Positions 55,735 to 64,000 are shown, numbered from the stretch's first letter. The stretch is DNA of 64,000 nucleotides from Saprospiraceae bacterium (GCA_022844565.1 JALHLK010000008.1:62001-126000), one strand, 5' to 3'. Program-made: numbers and translations. The notes: generated by a model not told the origin, from the sequence alone.

Positions 55735-57129
55735 TTATCTAATTCCAGCAAACAACAATTTTAATTCATTCAGTAATTGACGAAGATGATCTATTGTCGT
55801 AAAGGGATTCATCAATGTGCATCTAAAATACAGCTTTCCTCTCAATTTGGTTTTTAGAATGTAGTATTGGCCCGATTCAAGAATAAGTTCTCGAATTTTT
55901 TCAATTTCACTATCCGTAGCATCTTTGAGCCTAAAGCATATAATGTTGGAGTCGGGATTGACAGGTACCTCAAAGTTTTGGTCATTGAGTAAAAGTTCAG
56001 TAAATTCTTTGGTTTGGTCAAAACATTGTTCAACATTATCTTTGAAAATCTCTACACCGTATTCTTGCCAAGCTGCATATAATCTCATTCCGAGCATGAT
56101 TTTAGTGCATTCCATGGTTCTTTTGCCATAATTAGACCAATCCCAATCTTCGTGACCAAAGAGATATGATGCTTCTTGTGCAAAAGTTTTATAACTGTCT
56201 TCATGATTCTTAAATAGAAGCATAGTTGTCAGTGCTGGCATCATCATCATTTTGTGAGCATCGACGGTGATAGAGTCAGCCATTTCACAACCATCCATCA
56301 AATGGGCATATTTTTCACTGAACACAGCAGGACCGCCATGGGCAGCGTCAATGTGATACCAAAGATTGTACTTTTTAGCAAAATTACCAAAGGATCTTAA
56401 GTCATCATACATGCCTGTAGCCGTTGATGGTGCACTTCCTATGATACCCATTACTCGAATGCCTTTATCGATCGCTATTTGGTATGTCTGCTCTAAAAGA
56501 TTAGTATCAGCTTTGTAATCTTGGTCTGAAGGTATCAATACAATACCGTCATCGCCTAGCCCCATTATCCTGACCGCTCTGTCTATACAGTAATGGGCTT
56601 GGTCAGAAACCATAAAACCGATTTTCTCCTTTTGGCCTTCTTTCCAAATAGTTGGATCAAAATTAGCTCTAGCGCACAACAATGCAGTAATATTTGCAAC
56701 AGTACCCCCAGATGTAAAAATACCAGATGATTTGTCACCATATCCGAAATATGGGTTAATCTTCTCAATCATTAACCTATCTATCACGGACGCCGCCATT
56801 CCCATCTCATACACAGCCATACCATTGTTAATGTGACTACCAAAATGTGACATTGTTGACCCAATGGGCAGCGGCATACATACTTGATGCCCTATATATT
56901 TTGGATGGTGAATTAATACTGAATGCTCTACAATATCTGTGATCATCTTTGGAAAGGATGGGTTGCTTTCTTTCCATATTTCATACAAATGATCAGCTTT
57001 TATAAAATTAGTCACATTCCTTTTTTCATTAAGTGCAATATCTAATGCTGATAGTATCACTCGCTCAGTTTCTTGAGATAGCATTTGATAGGTTTCGGTA
57101 GAATATGCTTTTTTTAGCCGTTCTGTCAT
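55735..57129 (-). CDS. PLP-dependent amino-acid decarboxylase, group II
   Basis: A 464-residue cytoplasmic enzyme. The PLP lysine is Lys293 in TVDAHKMMMMP. His180 (SDQAHYC) stacks on the cofactor, and HIDAAHGGPA provides the Asp binding the ring nitrogen. GIFTSGGTVANITALLCAR binds phosphate. The group includes glutamate, aromatic amino acid, diaminobutyrate and cysteine-sulfinate decarboxylases; the substrate cannot be fixed here. It lies 10 bases after the SGNH hydrolase gene in an operon with the YhhN gene. Confidence 0.88.
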   Translation of the reverse strand: MTERLKKAYSTETYQMLSQETERVILSALDIALNEKRNVTNFIKADHLYEIWKESNPSFPKMITDIVEHSVLIHHPKYIGHQVCMPLPIGSTMSHFGSHINNGMAVYEMGMAASVIDRLMIEKINPYFGYGDKSSGIFTSGGTVANITALLCARANFDPTIWKEGQKEKIGFMVSDQAHYCIDRAVRIMGLGDDGIVLIPSDQDYKADTNLLEQTYQIAIDKGIRVMGIIGSAPSTATGMYDDLRSFGNFAKKYNLWYHIDAAHGGPAVFSEKYAHLMDGCEMADSITVDAHKMMMMPALTTMLLFKNHEDSYKTFAQEASYLFGHEDWDWSNYGKRTMECTKIMLGMRLYAAWQEYGVEIFKDNVEQCFDQTKEFTELLLNDQNFEVPVNPDSNIICFRLKDATDSEIEKIRELILESGQYYILKTKLRGKLYFRCTLMNPFTTIDHLRQLLNELKLLFAGIR

Positions 57130-57139
57130 ATTTAATAAT

Positions 57140-57796
57140 TTATCTACAGTCTATTTTTGATTTTAATTCATTAATCCAAAGTTCATACCCAAGTTTATTC
57201 ATGTGAAGTGAATCTTTTAAGAATATTTCAGATTTGGGTGTATTTAAGCTTTCTAACATCATTGGCCAAATATCTACGAAGTAGGTCATTGATTGCTTTT
57301 CAATAAAACTTTTGATCATTTCGTTGACTTTTTGCATTTCATTTTTTAAATGCCATCTGGATGGACTTGGCTTTAGAGAAATAAAATAAATTTCTGCTTT
57401 TTTATTATGCTTCCTAATATATGTATAAAGTCTTAACCATCTATTGTAAACTTCAATGCTTGGCGTTTTATTGGCAATATCATTTTCTCCACAATAAACA
57501 AAAATTTGCTTAGGCTTGTATATAGTAAAAAGTACTTCTTTGTGGCTAAGTAAATCTTCTAATGTAGAGCCACCAAAACCTCGATTTATAATTTTTTGAC
57601 ATGCCAAATCAATTTTAACATCTTTCCAATTGGTAAAAGATGAACTACCGACGAATAGAATAGGATCCTTTTTTGAAGGAATAGATTGGTCTTCAAGAAT
57701 AAATTGAGAGATTGCTTCCTGAAATGGAAGGGGCTTTACAATTTTCTGCGTACAAGAAAACACAAAAAAGACAAGAATGAGTCCAATCTTTTTCAT
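57140..57796 (-). CDS. SGNH/GDSL family hydrolase lipoprotein
   Basis: A 218-residue lipoprotein (lipobox FFVFSCTQK, Cys15). SGNH blocks are visible: ILFVGSSSFTNW (nucleophile Ser about 52), GFGGSTLEDLL, VYCGENDIANK and DSLHMNKLGYELW with the catalytic Asp/His. Exported members deacylate lipids or deacetylate glycans. The start overlaps the upstream YhhN gene by 4 bases (ATGA), so they are coupled. Confidence 0.87.
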   Translation of the reverse strand: MKKIGLILVFFVFSCTQKIVKPLPFQEAISQFILEDQSIPSKKDPILFVGSSSFTNWKDVKIDLACQKIINRGFGGSTLEDLLSHKEVLFTIYKPKQIFVYCGENDIANKTPSIEVYNRWLRLYTYIRKHNKKAEIYFISLKPSPSRWHLKNEMQKVNEMIKSFIEKQSMTYFVDIWPMMLESLNTPKSEIFLKDSLHMNKLGYELWINELKSKIDCR

Positions 57797-58518
57797 ATAG
57801 CCTTTTTTGCAGAATATCTTTCATAAGATAAAATTAAGCCAAAACATATCAAAAATTGAGCTAACCCATAAGTAGCCATGACTAAAAAATGTTCGTACGG
57901 AAGCGGTGTAACAAATTTATTGATTGCAAGTAAGAGGTCTGATATTACAAAAGCTAAAGCTCCCCATGCAAAGTAATTAAAGGTTTTGCCAGTATTGATA
58001 TTGAGTGCAAAATAAAGCATCGTTAATAAAGCTAAGGCATAGATCAACACTGGTATTTGTAAATCACCTAACTTTCCCCAAGAAAATATGGCAAATACAA
58101 GATAAAAAGCACCAATGAGTATACTTAACCATTTCTTGTTACCAACAGGATGGCTATACCCTTTTTTGAAAATGAAAATATACAAAATTTGCATAATTAA
58201 AAACGAACTAAGGCCTAACTCAAAATAGCTTCCTCTTTGTATGGCAAGAAATAAATCCCCTCCCAAAGCAGCAATCAATGCCAATATATATAATTTATTT
58301 TGGGGAGGTACTTTTAAAATGTAATAGATGAGCAATGAGGAAACAATAGCTCCTTTGGTAAGAAGTTTTAAATCAGGGTATTGTGGACTTACAAATATGT
58401 CAATCAAAACGATAAAAATGTAAGTCAAGATAAAGTTCCGATGTTTATCTAATTCTTCTGGAAATAATGTTTTTGCATCTTTAATTGGTATTGCCTTGGT
58501 ATTCCCTTTCTTTTTCAT
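57793..58518 (-). CDS. YhhN (TMEM86) family membrane protein, putative lysoplasmalogenase
   Basis: A 241-residue protein starting at the ATG at 58518; a TTG 11 codons upstream is less likely. About eight membrane spans fill residues 20-240. LIAALGGDLFLAIQRGSYFELGLSSFLIMQILYI and GALAFVISDLLLAINKF carry the paired Asp residues conserved in the YhhN family, whose animal member hydrolyses lysoplasmalogen. Activity here is inferred. Confidence 0.82.
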   Translation of the reverse strand: MKKKGNTKAIPIKDAKTLFPEELDKHRNFILTYIFIVLIDIFVSPQYPDLKLLTKGAIVSSLLIYYILKVPPQNKLYILALIAALGGDLFLAIQRGSYFELGLSSFLIMQILYIFIFKKGYSHPVGNKKWLSILIGAFYLVFAIFSWGKLGDLQIPVLIYALALLTMLYFALNINTGKTFNYFAWGALAFVISDLLLAINKFVTPLPYEHFLVMATYGLAQFLICFGLILSYERYSAKKAI

Positions 58519-58792
58519 CTTATTTTTTAAAAACCTCCTAATTCGATTCAAATTAAGATCAAAGATAAATGATCAGAATTTGAGACCGTAATAAAAACTT
58601 GATTTTATGTTTATGTTTTTTGTTTTTTTAAGCAATTTGTAGATTCACCCAATAAAATTGAAGTAAACTTGTTATTGAATAGAAATCCTTCTGTGTATAA
58701 CCTATTGCACAAAAATGTTATACTGAAGTAATCCTTCCTTTTTTAATTCAAACTTAAAAAAAATTTCGTTACTTTGTATAAAATGTAAAACC

Positions 58793-59854
58793 ATGAGCTT
58801 AAAAATAAATATTACAAAATCTTCTCTTCATCCTAATTTGGTAAGGCAATTTTTCTTTCTGGCAGTTTTAATATTTCTAGGATTAACAATTGTAAAAGAA
58901 ATGTACTATTTGATTAGTGCTTTTTTTGGTGCTGTGACTTTTTTTGTCATTTTAATGCGGCCATATAAGTACTTGGTATCAATTTTAAAATGGAGACCTG
59001 CATTAGCAACTTTAGCCTTAATGTTGGTTTCGTTTGTCGTGATGATCATCCCTTTGACCTATATGGCATCTGTGATGGTGACCAAACTCGCACCGATAAT
59101 AAATAATCCGGGGATAATTAATGAGACATTTTCTAAAATTAATACTTATTTGAAAACGAGTTTGGACCTCGATATCTTAAATGAGCAAAACATCAATAAA
59201 ATTACAGATCAACTTATTCCTTTTGCACAGAGAACACTAGGGGGTACATTTAGTGCTTTGGGCAATATCTTAATTATGTATTTGGTATTGTATTTCTTAT
59301 TATCTAATACAAGAGAGGTTGAAAGATGGCTTCGAATGCATGTTCCTTTCAAAACAGCAAACTCTAAATCTGTCATCAAAGAAATTTCTGGACTTGTGTA
59401 TAGCAATGCCTTAGGAATACCAATTGTAGCTTTTATACAAGGAATTGTTGGTGTGATTGGGTATTGGATATTTGGTGTGGAAGAGTTTATTCTTATGGGT
59501 ATTCTTACAGCTATTAGCTCAGTAATTCCAATTATTGGTACTTTAGCCATTTATCTTCCTCTAGCCATATTTCAATTTGCTTTTGTAGGTACCTGGCAAG
59601 GAATCGGAGTTACGCTCTGGGGGTTTATTGTGATAGGTTCTGTAGATAATATAGCACGATTTTTAGTTCAAAAGAAACTTGCTGATATACATCCTTTGGT
59701 GACTTTACTTGGTGTAATGATTGGAGTAAGTCTCTTTGGTTTTATAGGGGTCATTTTCGGACCATTGCTTATTTCAGTATTCTTCATCTTGGTTAGGATC
59801 TACATAGACGAGTTTGGTAAGATTGATGCTAACGATCCTGAGAATATCACATAG
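58793..59854 (+). CDS. AI-2E family transporter-like permease
   Basis: A 353-residue inner-membrane protein with about eight spans and the large loop region between spans 3 and 4 typical of the family (about 80-155). LVYSNALGIPIVAFIQGIVGVIGYWIFGV and VIGSVDNIARFLVQKKLADIHPLVTLLGVMIG are conserved family segments. Members have been linked to autoinducer-2 export, ion antiport or solute efflux; the function here is open. The stop codon TAG is the start of a short dispersed repeat. Confidence 0.88.
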   Translation: MSLKINITKSSLHPNLVRQFFFLAVLIFLGLTIVKEMYYLISAFFGAVTFFVILMRPYKYLVSILKWRPALATLALMLVSFVVMIIPLTYMASVMVTKLAPIINNPGIINETFSKINTYLKTSLDLDILNEQNINKITDQLIPFAQRTLGGTFSALGNILIMYLVLYFLLSNTREVERWLRMHVPFKTANSKSVIKEISGLVYSNALGIPIVAFIQGIVGVIGYWIFGVEEFILMGILTAISSVIPIIGTLAIYLPLAIFQFAFVGTWQGIGVTLWGFIVIGSVDNIARFLVQKKLADIHPLVTLLGVMIGVSLFGFIGVIFGPLLISVFFILVRIYIDEFGKIDANDPENIT

Positions 59855-59893
59855 GAGCTGTAAAGAACATATCCATTTTGACTCGTTCTTTTT
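59852..59893 (+). repeat. Short dispersed repeat, second copy of 29622-29670
   Basis: TAGGAGCTGTAAAGAAC, CATTTTGACTCGTTCTTTT matches the copy between the lytS- and lytR-type genes. Its first bases form the stop codon of the AI-2E gene. Confidence 0.5.
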
Positions 59894-59956
59894 TATAGAT
59901 ACTTAGACAATTAGTTCTACTTTGTCAAGTTAAAATCAGATTGTTTATAAATTCAA

Positions 59957-60132
59957 TTAAACCCAAATTGGTCATTAGAACTTTGTCATGAGGGGTTAAA
60001 GTGCAATAAAATAAGACATTTTACCGACTGCAGCATAGCATCGCTATGGTAAAGGAGGAAAATGGAGTGAAACGCCTTATTTTGAAGCAATTTAACTCCG
60101 TAATAAATTTTCTAATGACCAATTTGGGTTAA
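59957..60132 (+). repeat. Palindromic TTAA(A)CCC element, copy D (divergent subfamily)
   Basis: A 176 bp element with inverted ends TTAAACCCAAATTGG/TCATTAGAA and the complement ending CCAATTTGGGTTAA. Its centre has TTTACC...GGTAAA enclosing CATAGC/GCTATG, then GGAGGAAAATGGAGTGAAAC, which parallels the GAGGACGGAAAATTGAGT segment of copy C. It differs from A-C in the outer arms but keeps architecture and size. Confidence 0.8.
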
Positions 60133-60142
60133 AGTAAAAAAT

Positions 60143-60205
60143 GGCAATGTCCTTCTTAGTTTTTGTCACCATTTTTGTTACAAAAAAGTCGCCAAAAGAA
60201 TTGCC
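60143..60205. repeat. Long imperfect hairpin between copy D and the RsmI-like gene
   Basis: GGCAAT (60143) pairs with ATTGCC (60200-60205), and TTTTTGT/ACAAAAA pairs inside. A smaller palindrome CGACCTGAAGGTCG lies at 60221-60234. No gene is present in 60133-60332. Confidence 0.45.
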
Positions 60206-60332
60206 GTTTTGTGTTTTCCACGACCTGAAGGTCGCGGTAACTAAAAAGTTATTTATTTTAACAAAGTAGAATTAGTATTTTCAAATTTGTTGCCATTTTT
60301 TTGATATTCTTAGCAATCAATGCCATGTAAGT

Positions 60333-61079
60333 TTATTTACCTAGAAGAAAAACTGCTGGTCTTTTGTGAAACTGATCTAGGTCTATGGCATTCCAACCGC
60401 TTTTTGGTAGATTGATGATTTGCATAGTTGGGGCATCTAGATCGATACAGACACAGAGTTGCTCGTTACCTTGTATGCACGAAAGGATGGTTTCGATCAT
60501 GAACCTATTGCGATAAGGTGTCTCTATGAATATTTGAGTTTCTGCTGTTCTTTGAATTTGAGTCTGCATCCACTTTATTTTTGTGATTAACTCAGGCTTT
60601 TTGTTGGGTAAATATCCATGAAATGCGAAGTTTTGACCATTAAAACCAGATGCCATTAATGACAAGATAATAGAAGATGGGCCAACAAGTGGATTGACAT
60701 TTATCTTATGTCTATGACACCATTGTACGACTAGACTTCCTGGATCAGCAATGGCTGGGCAACCCGCTTCTGACATTAGACCTATATTACCTCTAAGAAA
60801 ATTTGAACCAAGGAATGCATGCAACTCTTTTGTATCAAAACCTTTACTTAATTCGAAGAATTCAAGTGTATCGATATCAATAGATTTATTCACAGCTTTT
60901 ATAAATCTTCTGGCTGTTCTAAGATTTTCGACCACAAAAAAAAGTGTATTTTCTATAGCATTTCTGACATCGAGCGTAATATTATCAACTTTATTTTCGG
61001 CTATCGGGGTAGGAATGAGAATTAATGAATGCACATTATTGTATTTTAAATGTTGTTCTACGGTTTCGTTGGTGTTCAT
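60333..61079 (-). CDS. RsmI-like tetrapyrrole-methylase-fold SAM methyltransferase
   Basis: A 248-residue protein from the ATG at 61079, which lies inside the end of the upstream OmpA-family gene (44-base overlap). LILIPTPIAEN, the SAM loop GLMSEAGCPAIADPGSLVVQ and VGPSSIILSLMASGFNGQNFAFHGYLP follow the RsmI pattern. RsmI 2'-O-methylates C1402 of 16S rRNA. Here the SDAG motif reads SEAG and the N-terminus is longer than in standard RsmI, so this may be a Bacteroidota paralogue with another target. Confidence 0.8.
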   Translation of the reverse strand: MNTNETVEQHLKYNNVHSLILIPTPIAENKVDNITLDVRNAIENTLFFVVENLRTARRFIKAVNKSIDIDTLEFFELSKGFDTKELHAFLGSNFLRGNIGLMSEAGCPAIADPGSLVVQWCHRHKINVNPLVGPSSIILSLMASGFNGQNFAFHGYLPNKKPELITKIKWMQTQIQRTAETQIFIETPYRNRFMIETILSCIQGNEQLCVCIDLDAPTMQIINLPKSGWNAIDLDQFHKRPAVFLLGK

Positions 61080-63054
61080 CTTCCGTGCATTGCTCGCATA
61101 CACAATTTATAGCAAAAGATAGCTCACCATATCCTTTGGCAGAAAGCCTAGCTACTTCTATCCCTTTTGAAATCAAATACTCAACGGCTGCTTGTGCCCG
61201 TCTTTGACTTAACTCTAAGTTGTAGTCATCAGCACCTTGGCAATCTGTGTGGGACCCTAATTCGATTTGAATACTTGGGTTGAGTAACAGTATGGAGGCC
61301 AAAGAATCTAAAGTAGGTTTTGCATCATTTCTGATAAATGTTTTATCTAAGTCATAGTAAATATTATTTAAGACAATTTCTTGATTTCTGATGATTCTAT
61401 CCAAAGGAATTTCAAAATTGATCGTCAAAAGGTCACTTCCCTCAGGCTTTCTTGCATTTGTTGTCAAGACAGTTACTTTTTTGCTTAAGAAGGAATCCGC
61501 TGATGCAATAAAATCATAAACTTTGCCTGATATTGCATTTTTTATAAAAATACCATTTCGATTGGCCGTAAATTGTTCGATCAACGTATCTCTAGCTTTC
61601 CAGACTATTCTTGCATTGGGTATTGGTCTTGACCTCATGAATGGGTTACCTTTAGAAGACCCATCTATGACTCTTCCTGCTAAATATAATTCAAAACTTT
61701 CGTGTGGTTTTGTGTCATCCACCGTTGGCTTTTCTACAGGTTTCTCAGCAATCGGTGGGGGAGGAATGACTGGCTCTTTTTCTGTTTCAATCTCATTAAT
61801 ACTTAATTTTTCAAAAAGATACACTTCATCCAATCCTTTGCCACTTCTGTTCGAACTAAAGTAACCTTTCAATAAAGTATTACCATTAGGTTTAACTGTT
61901 TTGTCAGTGATGTAAGAATAATCATCAAAAGAGCTATTGATTGGGGATTCTAATCTTATGGGGTTGGACCATTTACCGTCTTCAAGCCATGTTTTAAAGA
62001 TGTCTAATCCTCCCAGTCCTAAATGGAAATCTGAAGAAAAATATAATGTGTCTCCATCTGATGTAGGAAAGTATTCATTGCCTTGTGAATTAATATTGGT
62101 CGGCATAGGAAATGGTTCAGACCAAGCACCATCAAATCTGTCGCTATACCACAAGTCATAGCCATTTTGTCCACCTTCACTTAGAGATGAAAAGACAATC
62201 ACGCTATCATTTTCTACTAAAGTAGGCTGGCCGAAGTTTGTCTTACCATCAAAAAAAGGTAACTCTACTGGCTCACTCCAAACATTGTTATCATCCTTTT
62301 TGGAATAAAAAATACTGCAATATTCATCAGCATTGGGCTGCTTATTATAACATCTGGTAAAGAATAATTCGTTTCTTTCTCTATTTAATGTCGGGGAACC
62401 TTCATTGTGTGATGTATTAAATGGTAAGTCTAAAGATTTTAAAGTACCGCCATATTTTGACATAGTGTATAAATCAGAATGCTTTCTTCCTGTCCAGGAA
62501 TAGATCATTTCTCCAGTTGAATTAGGTCCATCTGCACTAACCAACAATTCATCATCACTATAAAAAACTGGCGAATACACCGATGTATTGGCTTCTATGG
62601 ATAAGTTTAAAATTTTATAAAAATATCCTTTAGGTGGCACTTCGTTGGTAAGGTCTTCTATCCCTCTAATTTGTCTGTTAGCCTCGATAGTTAATGTATT
62701 TATCTTAGCAAGGTCGGTAAAAAGTGCAACGGACTTGCGGTACTCTTTATTAATTTTATAAGCGTAGGCAAGTGCCAACTTAGCTTTTACCCCATAACCA
62801 TTTTGATTAGCGATCTCATAATATTGAGTTGCATTATGTGGTTGTAAAAGAAATTCATACGTTTGAGCGATTAGAAATGCTTTTTTAGCCTTTTCCTCTT
62901 TTTTATTTACTTCTTCTATTTCTGCAAGCAACAACTCATTTGCCCTTTGATATTGTTTTAATTTAAAAGCAGCTTCACCATCTAAAATACTTTTATTGCC
63001 CAAGCATCCACTTAGAAAAACTAACAAGGGTATAAAGTATATGATTTGCTTCAT
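61036..63054 (-). CDS. PorE-like OmpA family lipoprotein (TPR, WD40-like, CRD, OmpA)
   Basis: A 672-residue lipoprotein (lipobox FLSGCLG, Cys17). In order: TPR-like helices (about 18-135, QYYEIANQNGYGVKAKLALAYAYK), a WD40/PD40-like propeller (about 150-420, DGDTLYFSSDFHLGLGGLDIFK), a carboxypeptidase-regulatory-like beta domain (about 455-545) and a C-terminal OmpA peptidoglycan-binding domain (about 560-672, GSHTDCQGADDYNLELSQRRAQAAVEYL). This architecture and length match PorE of the type IX secretion system, which ties the apparatus to the wall. Paralogues with the same layout exist, and no other por gene is in the window. Confidence 0.82.
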   Translation of the reverse strand: MKQIIYFIPLLVFLSGCLGNKSILDGEAAFKLKQYQRANELLLAEIEEVNKKEEKAKKAFLIAQTYEFLLQPHNATQYYEIANQNGYGVKAKLALAYAYKINKEYRKSVALFTDLAKINTLTIEANRQIRGIEDLTNEVPPKGYFYKILNLSIEANTSVYSPVFYSDDELLVSADGPNSTGEMIYSWTGRKHSDLYTMSKYGGTLKSLDLPFNTSHNEGSPTLNRERNELFFTRCYNKQPNADEYCSIFYSKKDDNNVWSEPVELPFFDGKTNFGQPTLVENDSVIVFSSLSEGGQNGYDLWYSDRFDGAWSEPFPMPTNINSQGNEYFPTSDGDTLYFSSDFHLGLGGLDIFKTWLEDGKWSNPIRLESPINSSFDDYSYITDKTVKPNGNTLLKGYFSSNRSGKGLDEVYLFEKLSINEIETEKEPVIPPPPIAEKPVEKPTVDDTKPHESFELYLAGRVIDGSSKGNPFMRSRPIPNARIVWKARDTLIEQFTANRNGIFIKNAISGKVYDFIASADSFLSKKVTVLTTNARKPEGSDLLTINFEIPLDRIIRNQEIVLNNIYYDLDKTFIRNDAKPTLDSLASILLLNPSIQIELGSHTDCQGADDYNLELSQRRAQAAVEYLISKGIEVARLSAKGYGELSFAINCVCEQCTEDEHQRNRRTTFKIQ

Positions 63055-63158
63055 AACTTAAATATACAAATATAAACGTAATAATGTTTCTAATTGATTA
63101 TAATGAAGTGATTTTTTTATTTGATCCTCAATTGTCAATGTAGAACGTCAAATTAAAT

Positions 63159-63613
63159 GGCTCTATGTCGAAAGCTGTGGGTACAACCACATGTAAAAGA
63201 ATTCTACATAATCAAGAAGCAATACCCTTCTATCAATACTCTGTTCTTTTGTCTTGATACATGACTGAACGATGCTTTAGCAAAATTGTGATACGAAATC
63301 ACAATTTAGAGAAGGAACCGAAGAAAACTTTCTGAGGGGTACCAAAAAATCAAGGCTTTAACCAAAAATACTAAAATCACTTCATAAAACCTAAATTTGA
63401 AAAACTCGCATAAGTTTTGAGCTTCGATTAATAATCAATATGTTGAAATACAATATCATTTTGATTTTATAGTATTACGTGCTCAAACAGTTTCAAATTT
63501 TTAACGGATTTATTCCGTAATTTTTTAACGTATTTTTGATTAAGGCCACCTCAAGAACAAACCTAAGTTATTTATATAACAATTTTTCTACCCATACAAA
63601 TCGACATAGAGCC
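63159..63613. mobile_element. 455 bp MITE, probably ISL3-related, with 8 bp target duplication
   Basis: The left end GGCTCTATGTCGA...TGGGTA (63159-63183) is mirrored at the right end by TACCCAT...TCGACATAGAGCC (to 63613). Directly outside both ends lies the same 8 bp AATTAAAT (63151-63158 and 63614-63621), a perfect target duplication. No open frame encodes a transposase. GG-starting ends with 8 bp duplications fit the ISL3 family (IS6 is the alternative). The rest of the 637-base gap outside the element holds only the terminator. Confidence 0.8.
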
Positions 63614-63629
63614 AATTAAATTATAAAAA

Positions 63630-63662
63630 AAAGGTTTTGCAAGTAAACCTCACAAAACCTTT
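63630..63662 (-). terminator. Intrinsic terminator of secDF
   Basis: On the minus strand AAAGGTTTTG pairs with CAAAACCTTT, followed by a run of T. It lies about 30 bases after the secDF stop codon. It is nearly symmetrical and could work in both directions. Confidence 0.85.
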
Positions 63663-63691
63663 CTTTTATTTTAATTCGAAACGATTATTAA

Positions 63692-64000
63692 TTAAATCGC
63701 AGCTTTTTCAAGACTTTTTGCTTTTTTACTCTCAACTCTTGCTGTTAAATCCCTTACGATTGGTGAAGCAATAAATATCGAAGAGTAAGTACCTACCATG
63801 ATACCAAAAGTAATTGCAAAAGCAAAACCTTTAATACTAGATCCACCAAAAAGCAATAACATTAAAACCACAAATAATGTAGTTAATGATGTAATGGTTG
63901 TTCTAGATAAGGTAGAATTGATCGCATTATTAATGACTTCTTCGCTGTTTGCACCTTTGCCCATCCCAAAGAATTCTCTTATCCTATCAAAGATGATTAC
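63692..64000 (-). CDS. secDF: Protein translocase SecDF, C-terminal (SecF) end, partial
   Basis: The gene runs off the right edge; the visible frame reads VIIFDRIREFFGMGKG and continues 90 residues to the stop. VIIFDRIRE is the conserved SecF motif, and INSTLSRTTITSLTTLFVVLMLLLFGGSSIKGFAFAITFGIMVGTYSSIFIASPIV covers the last two membrane spans. The Lys-rich tail is cytoplasmic. SecDF uses the proton gradient to pull exported proteins. In Bacteroidota SecD and SecF are usually fused, but only the F end can be seen. Confidence 0.93.
   Translation of the reverse strand, partial: VIIFDRIREFFGMGKGANSEEVINNAINSTLSRTTITSLTTLFVVLMLLLFGGSSIKGFAFAITFGIMVGTYSSIFIASPIVRDLTARVESKKAKSLEKAAI

Noticed and set aside
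59957-60132. tRNA or other known structured RNA in the palindromic element
   Set aside because: The hairpins do not form a cloverleaf with tRNA-conserved positions, and no known riboswitch core was recognised.

Overview
This is a low-GC chromosomal window from a Bacteroidota bacterium, most likely a member of the Saprospiria/Chitinophagia-like branch. The phylum call rests on a SusC/SusD pair, LytS/LytR signalling, the Bacteroidota families DUF2480, DUF3078 and DUF4199, promoters of the TTG-N20-TAnnTTTG type, the near absence of Shine-Dalgarno sequences and a PorE-like OmpA lipoprotein. The class-level placement is inference. No rRNA, tRNA, CRISPR array or intact transposase gene was seen.

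Layout. 1-5.2 kb holds a probable periplasmic copper/heme module: the start of a di-heme MbnH-like peroxidase, an MbnP lipoprotein, two divergent small secreted paralogues with a Cys-rich motif, a PepSY protein, a DJ-1/isonitrile-hydratase-like lipoprotein, a membrane protein and a His/Met-rich helical protein. 5.5-8.1 kb has a LysM glucosaminidase and a ROK sugar kinase around tandem repeats. 8.5-14 kb is a SusC-SusD-lipoprotein operon. 14.3-24.7 kb has a universal stress protein, an SDR plus FadH-type dienoyl-CoA reductase pair, a DUF234 ATPase behind a duplicated operator, a fused 3-ketoacid CoA-transferase, a Gfo/Idh/MocA oxidoreductase and a second glucosaminidase. 24.9-36 kb has a rhodanese, an M16 peptidase, a TonB receptor-LytS-LytR cluster, a DUF4199 protein, a probable glycosyltransferase and a Bcp peroxiredoxin.

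36-46 kb has an ECF sigma factor, a PolX-like protein whose polymerase site looks destroyed, an exopolysaccharide sugar transferase, ScpB-DUF2480-MarR, a second sigma factor with an MscS channel, and a DUF3078 protein. 46-47 kb is a small accessory patch with a ParE-type toxin-antitoxin pair and Rpn-like tails. 46.9-54.8 kb is core housekeeping on the minus strand: zapB-like, zapA, rny, fabH, efp, accB, accC, msbA. 54.9-64 kb has an aquaglyceroporin, a PLP decarboxylase, an SGNH hydrolase, a YhhN protein, an AI-2E family permease, an RsmI-like methyltransferase, a PorE-like protein and the 3' end of secDF.

The most unusual content lies between the genes. A family of roughly 180-300 bp palindromic elements begins and ends in TTAACCC and contains exchangeable hairpins; there are three close copies, one divergent copy and one remnant. 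Other intergenic structures are a 455 bp MITE with inverted ends and a perfect 8 bp target duplication, a twin operator overlapping a promoter, a duplicated 102 bp predicted three-way junction, tandem arrays of 7, 44 and 49 bp, and a hairpin whose arms change in step between two distant sites.
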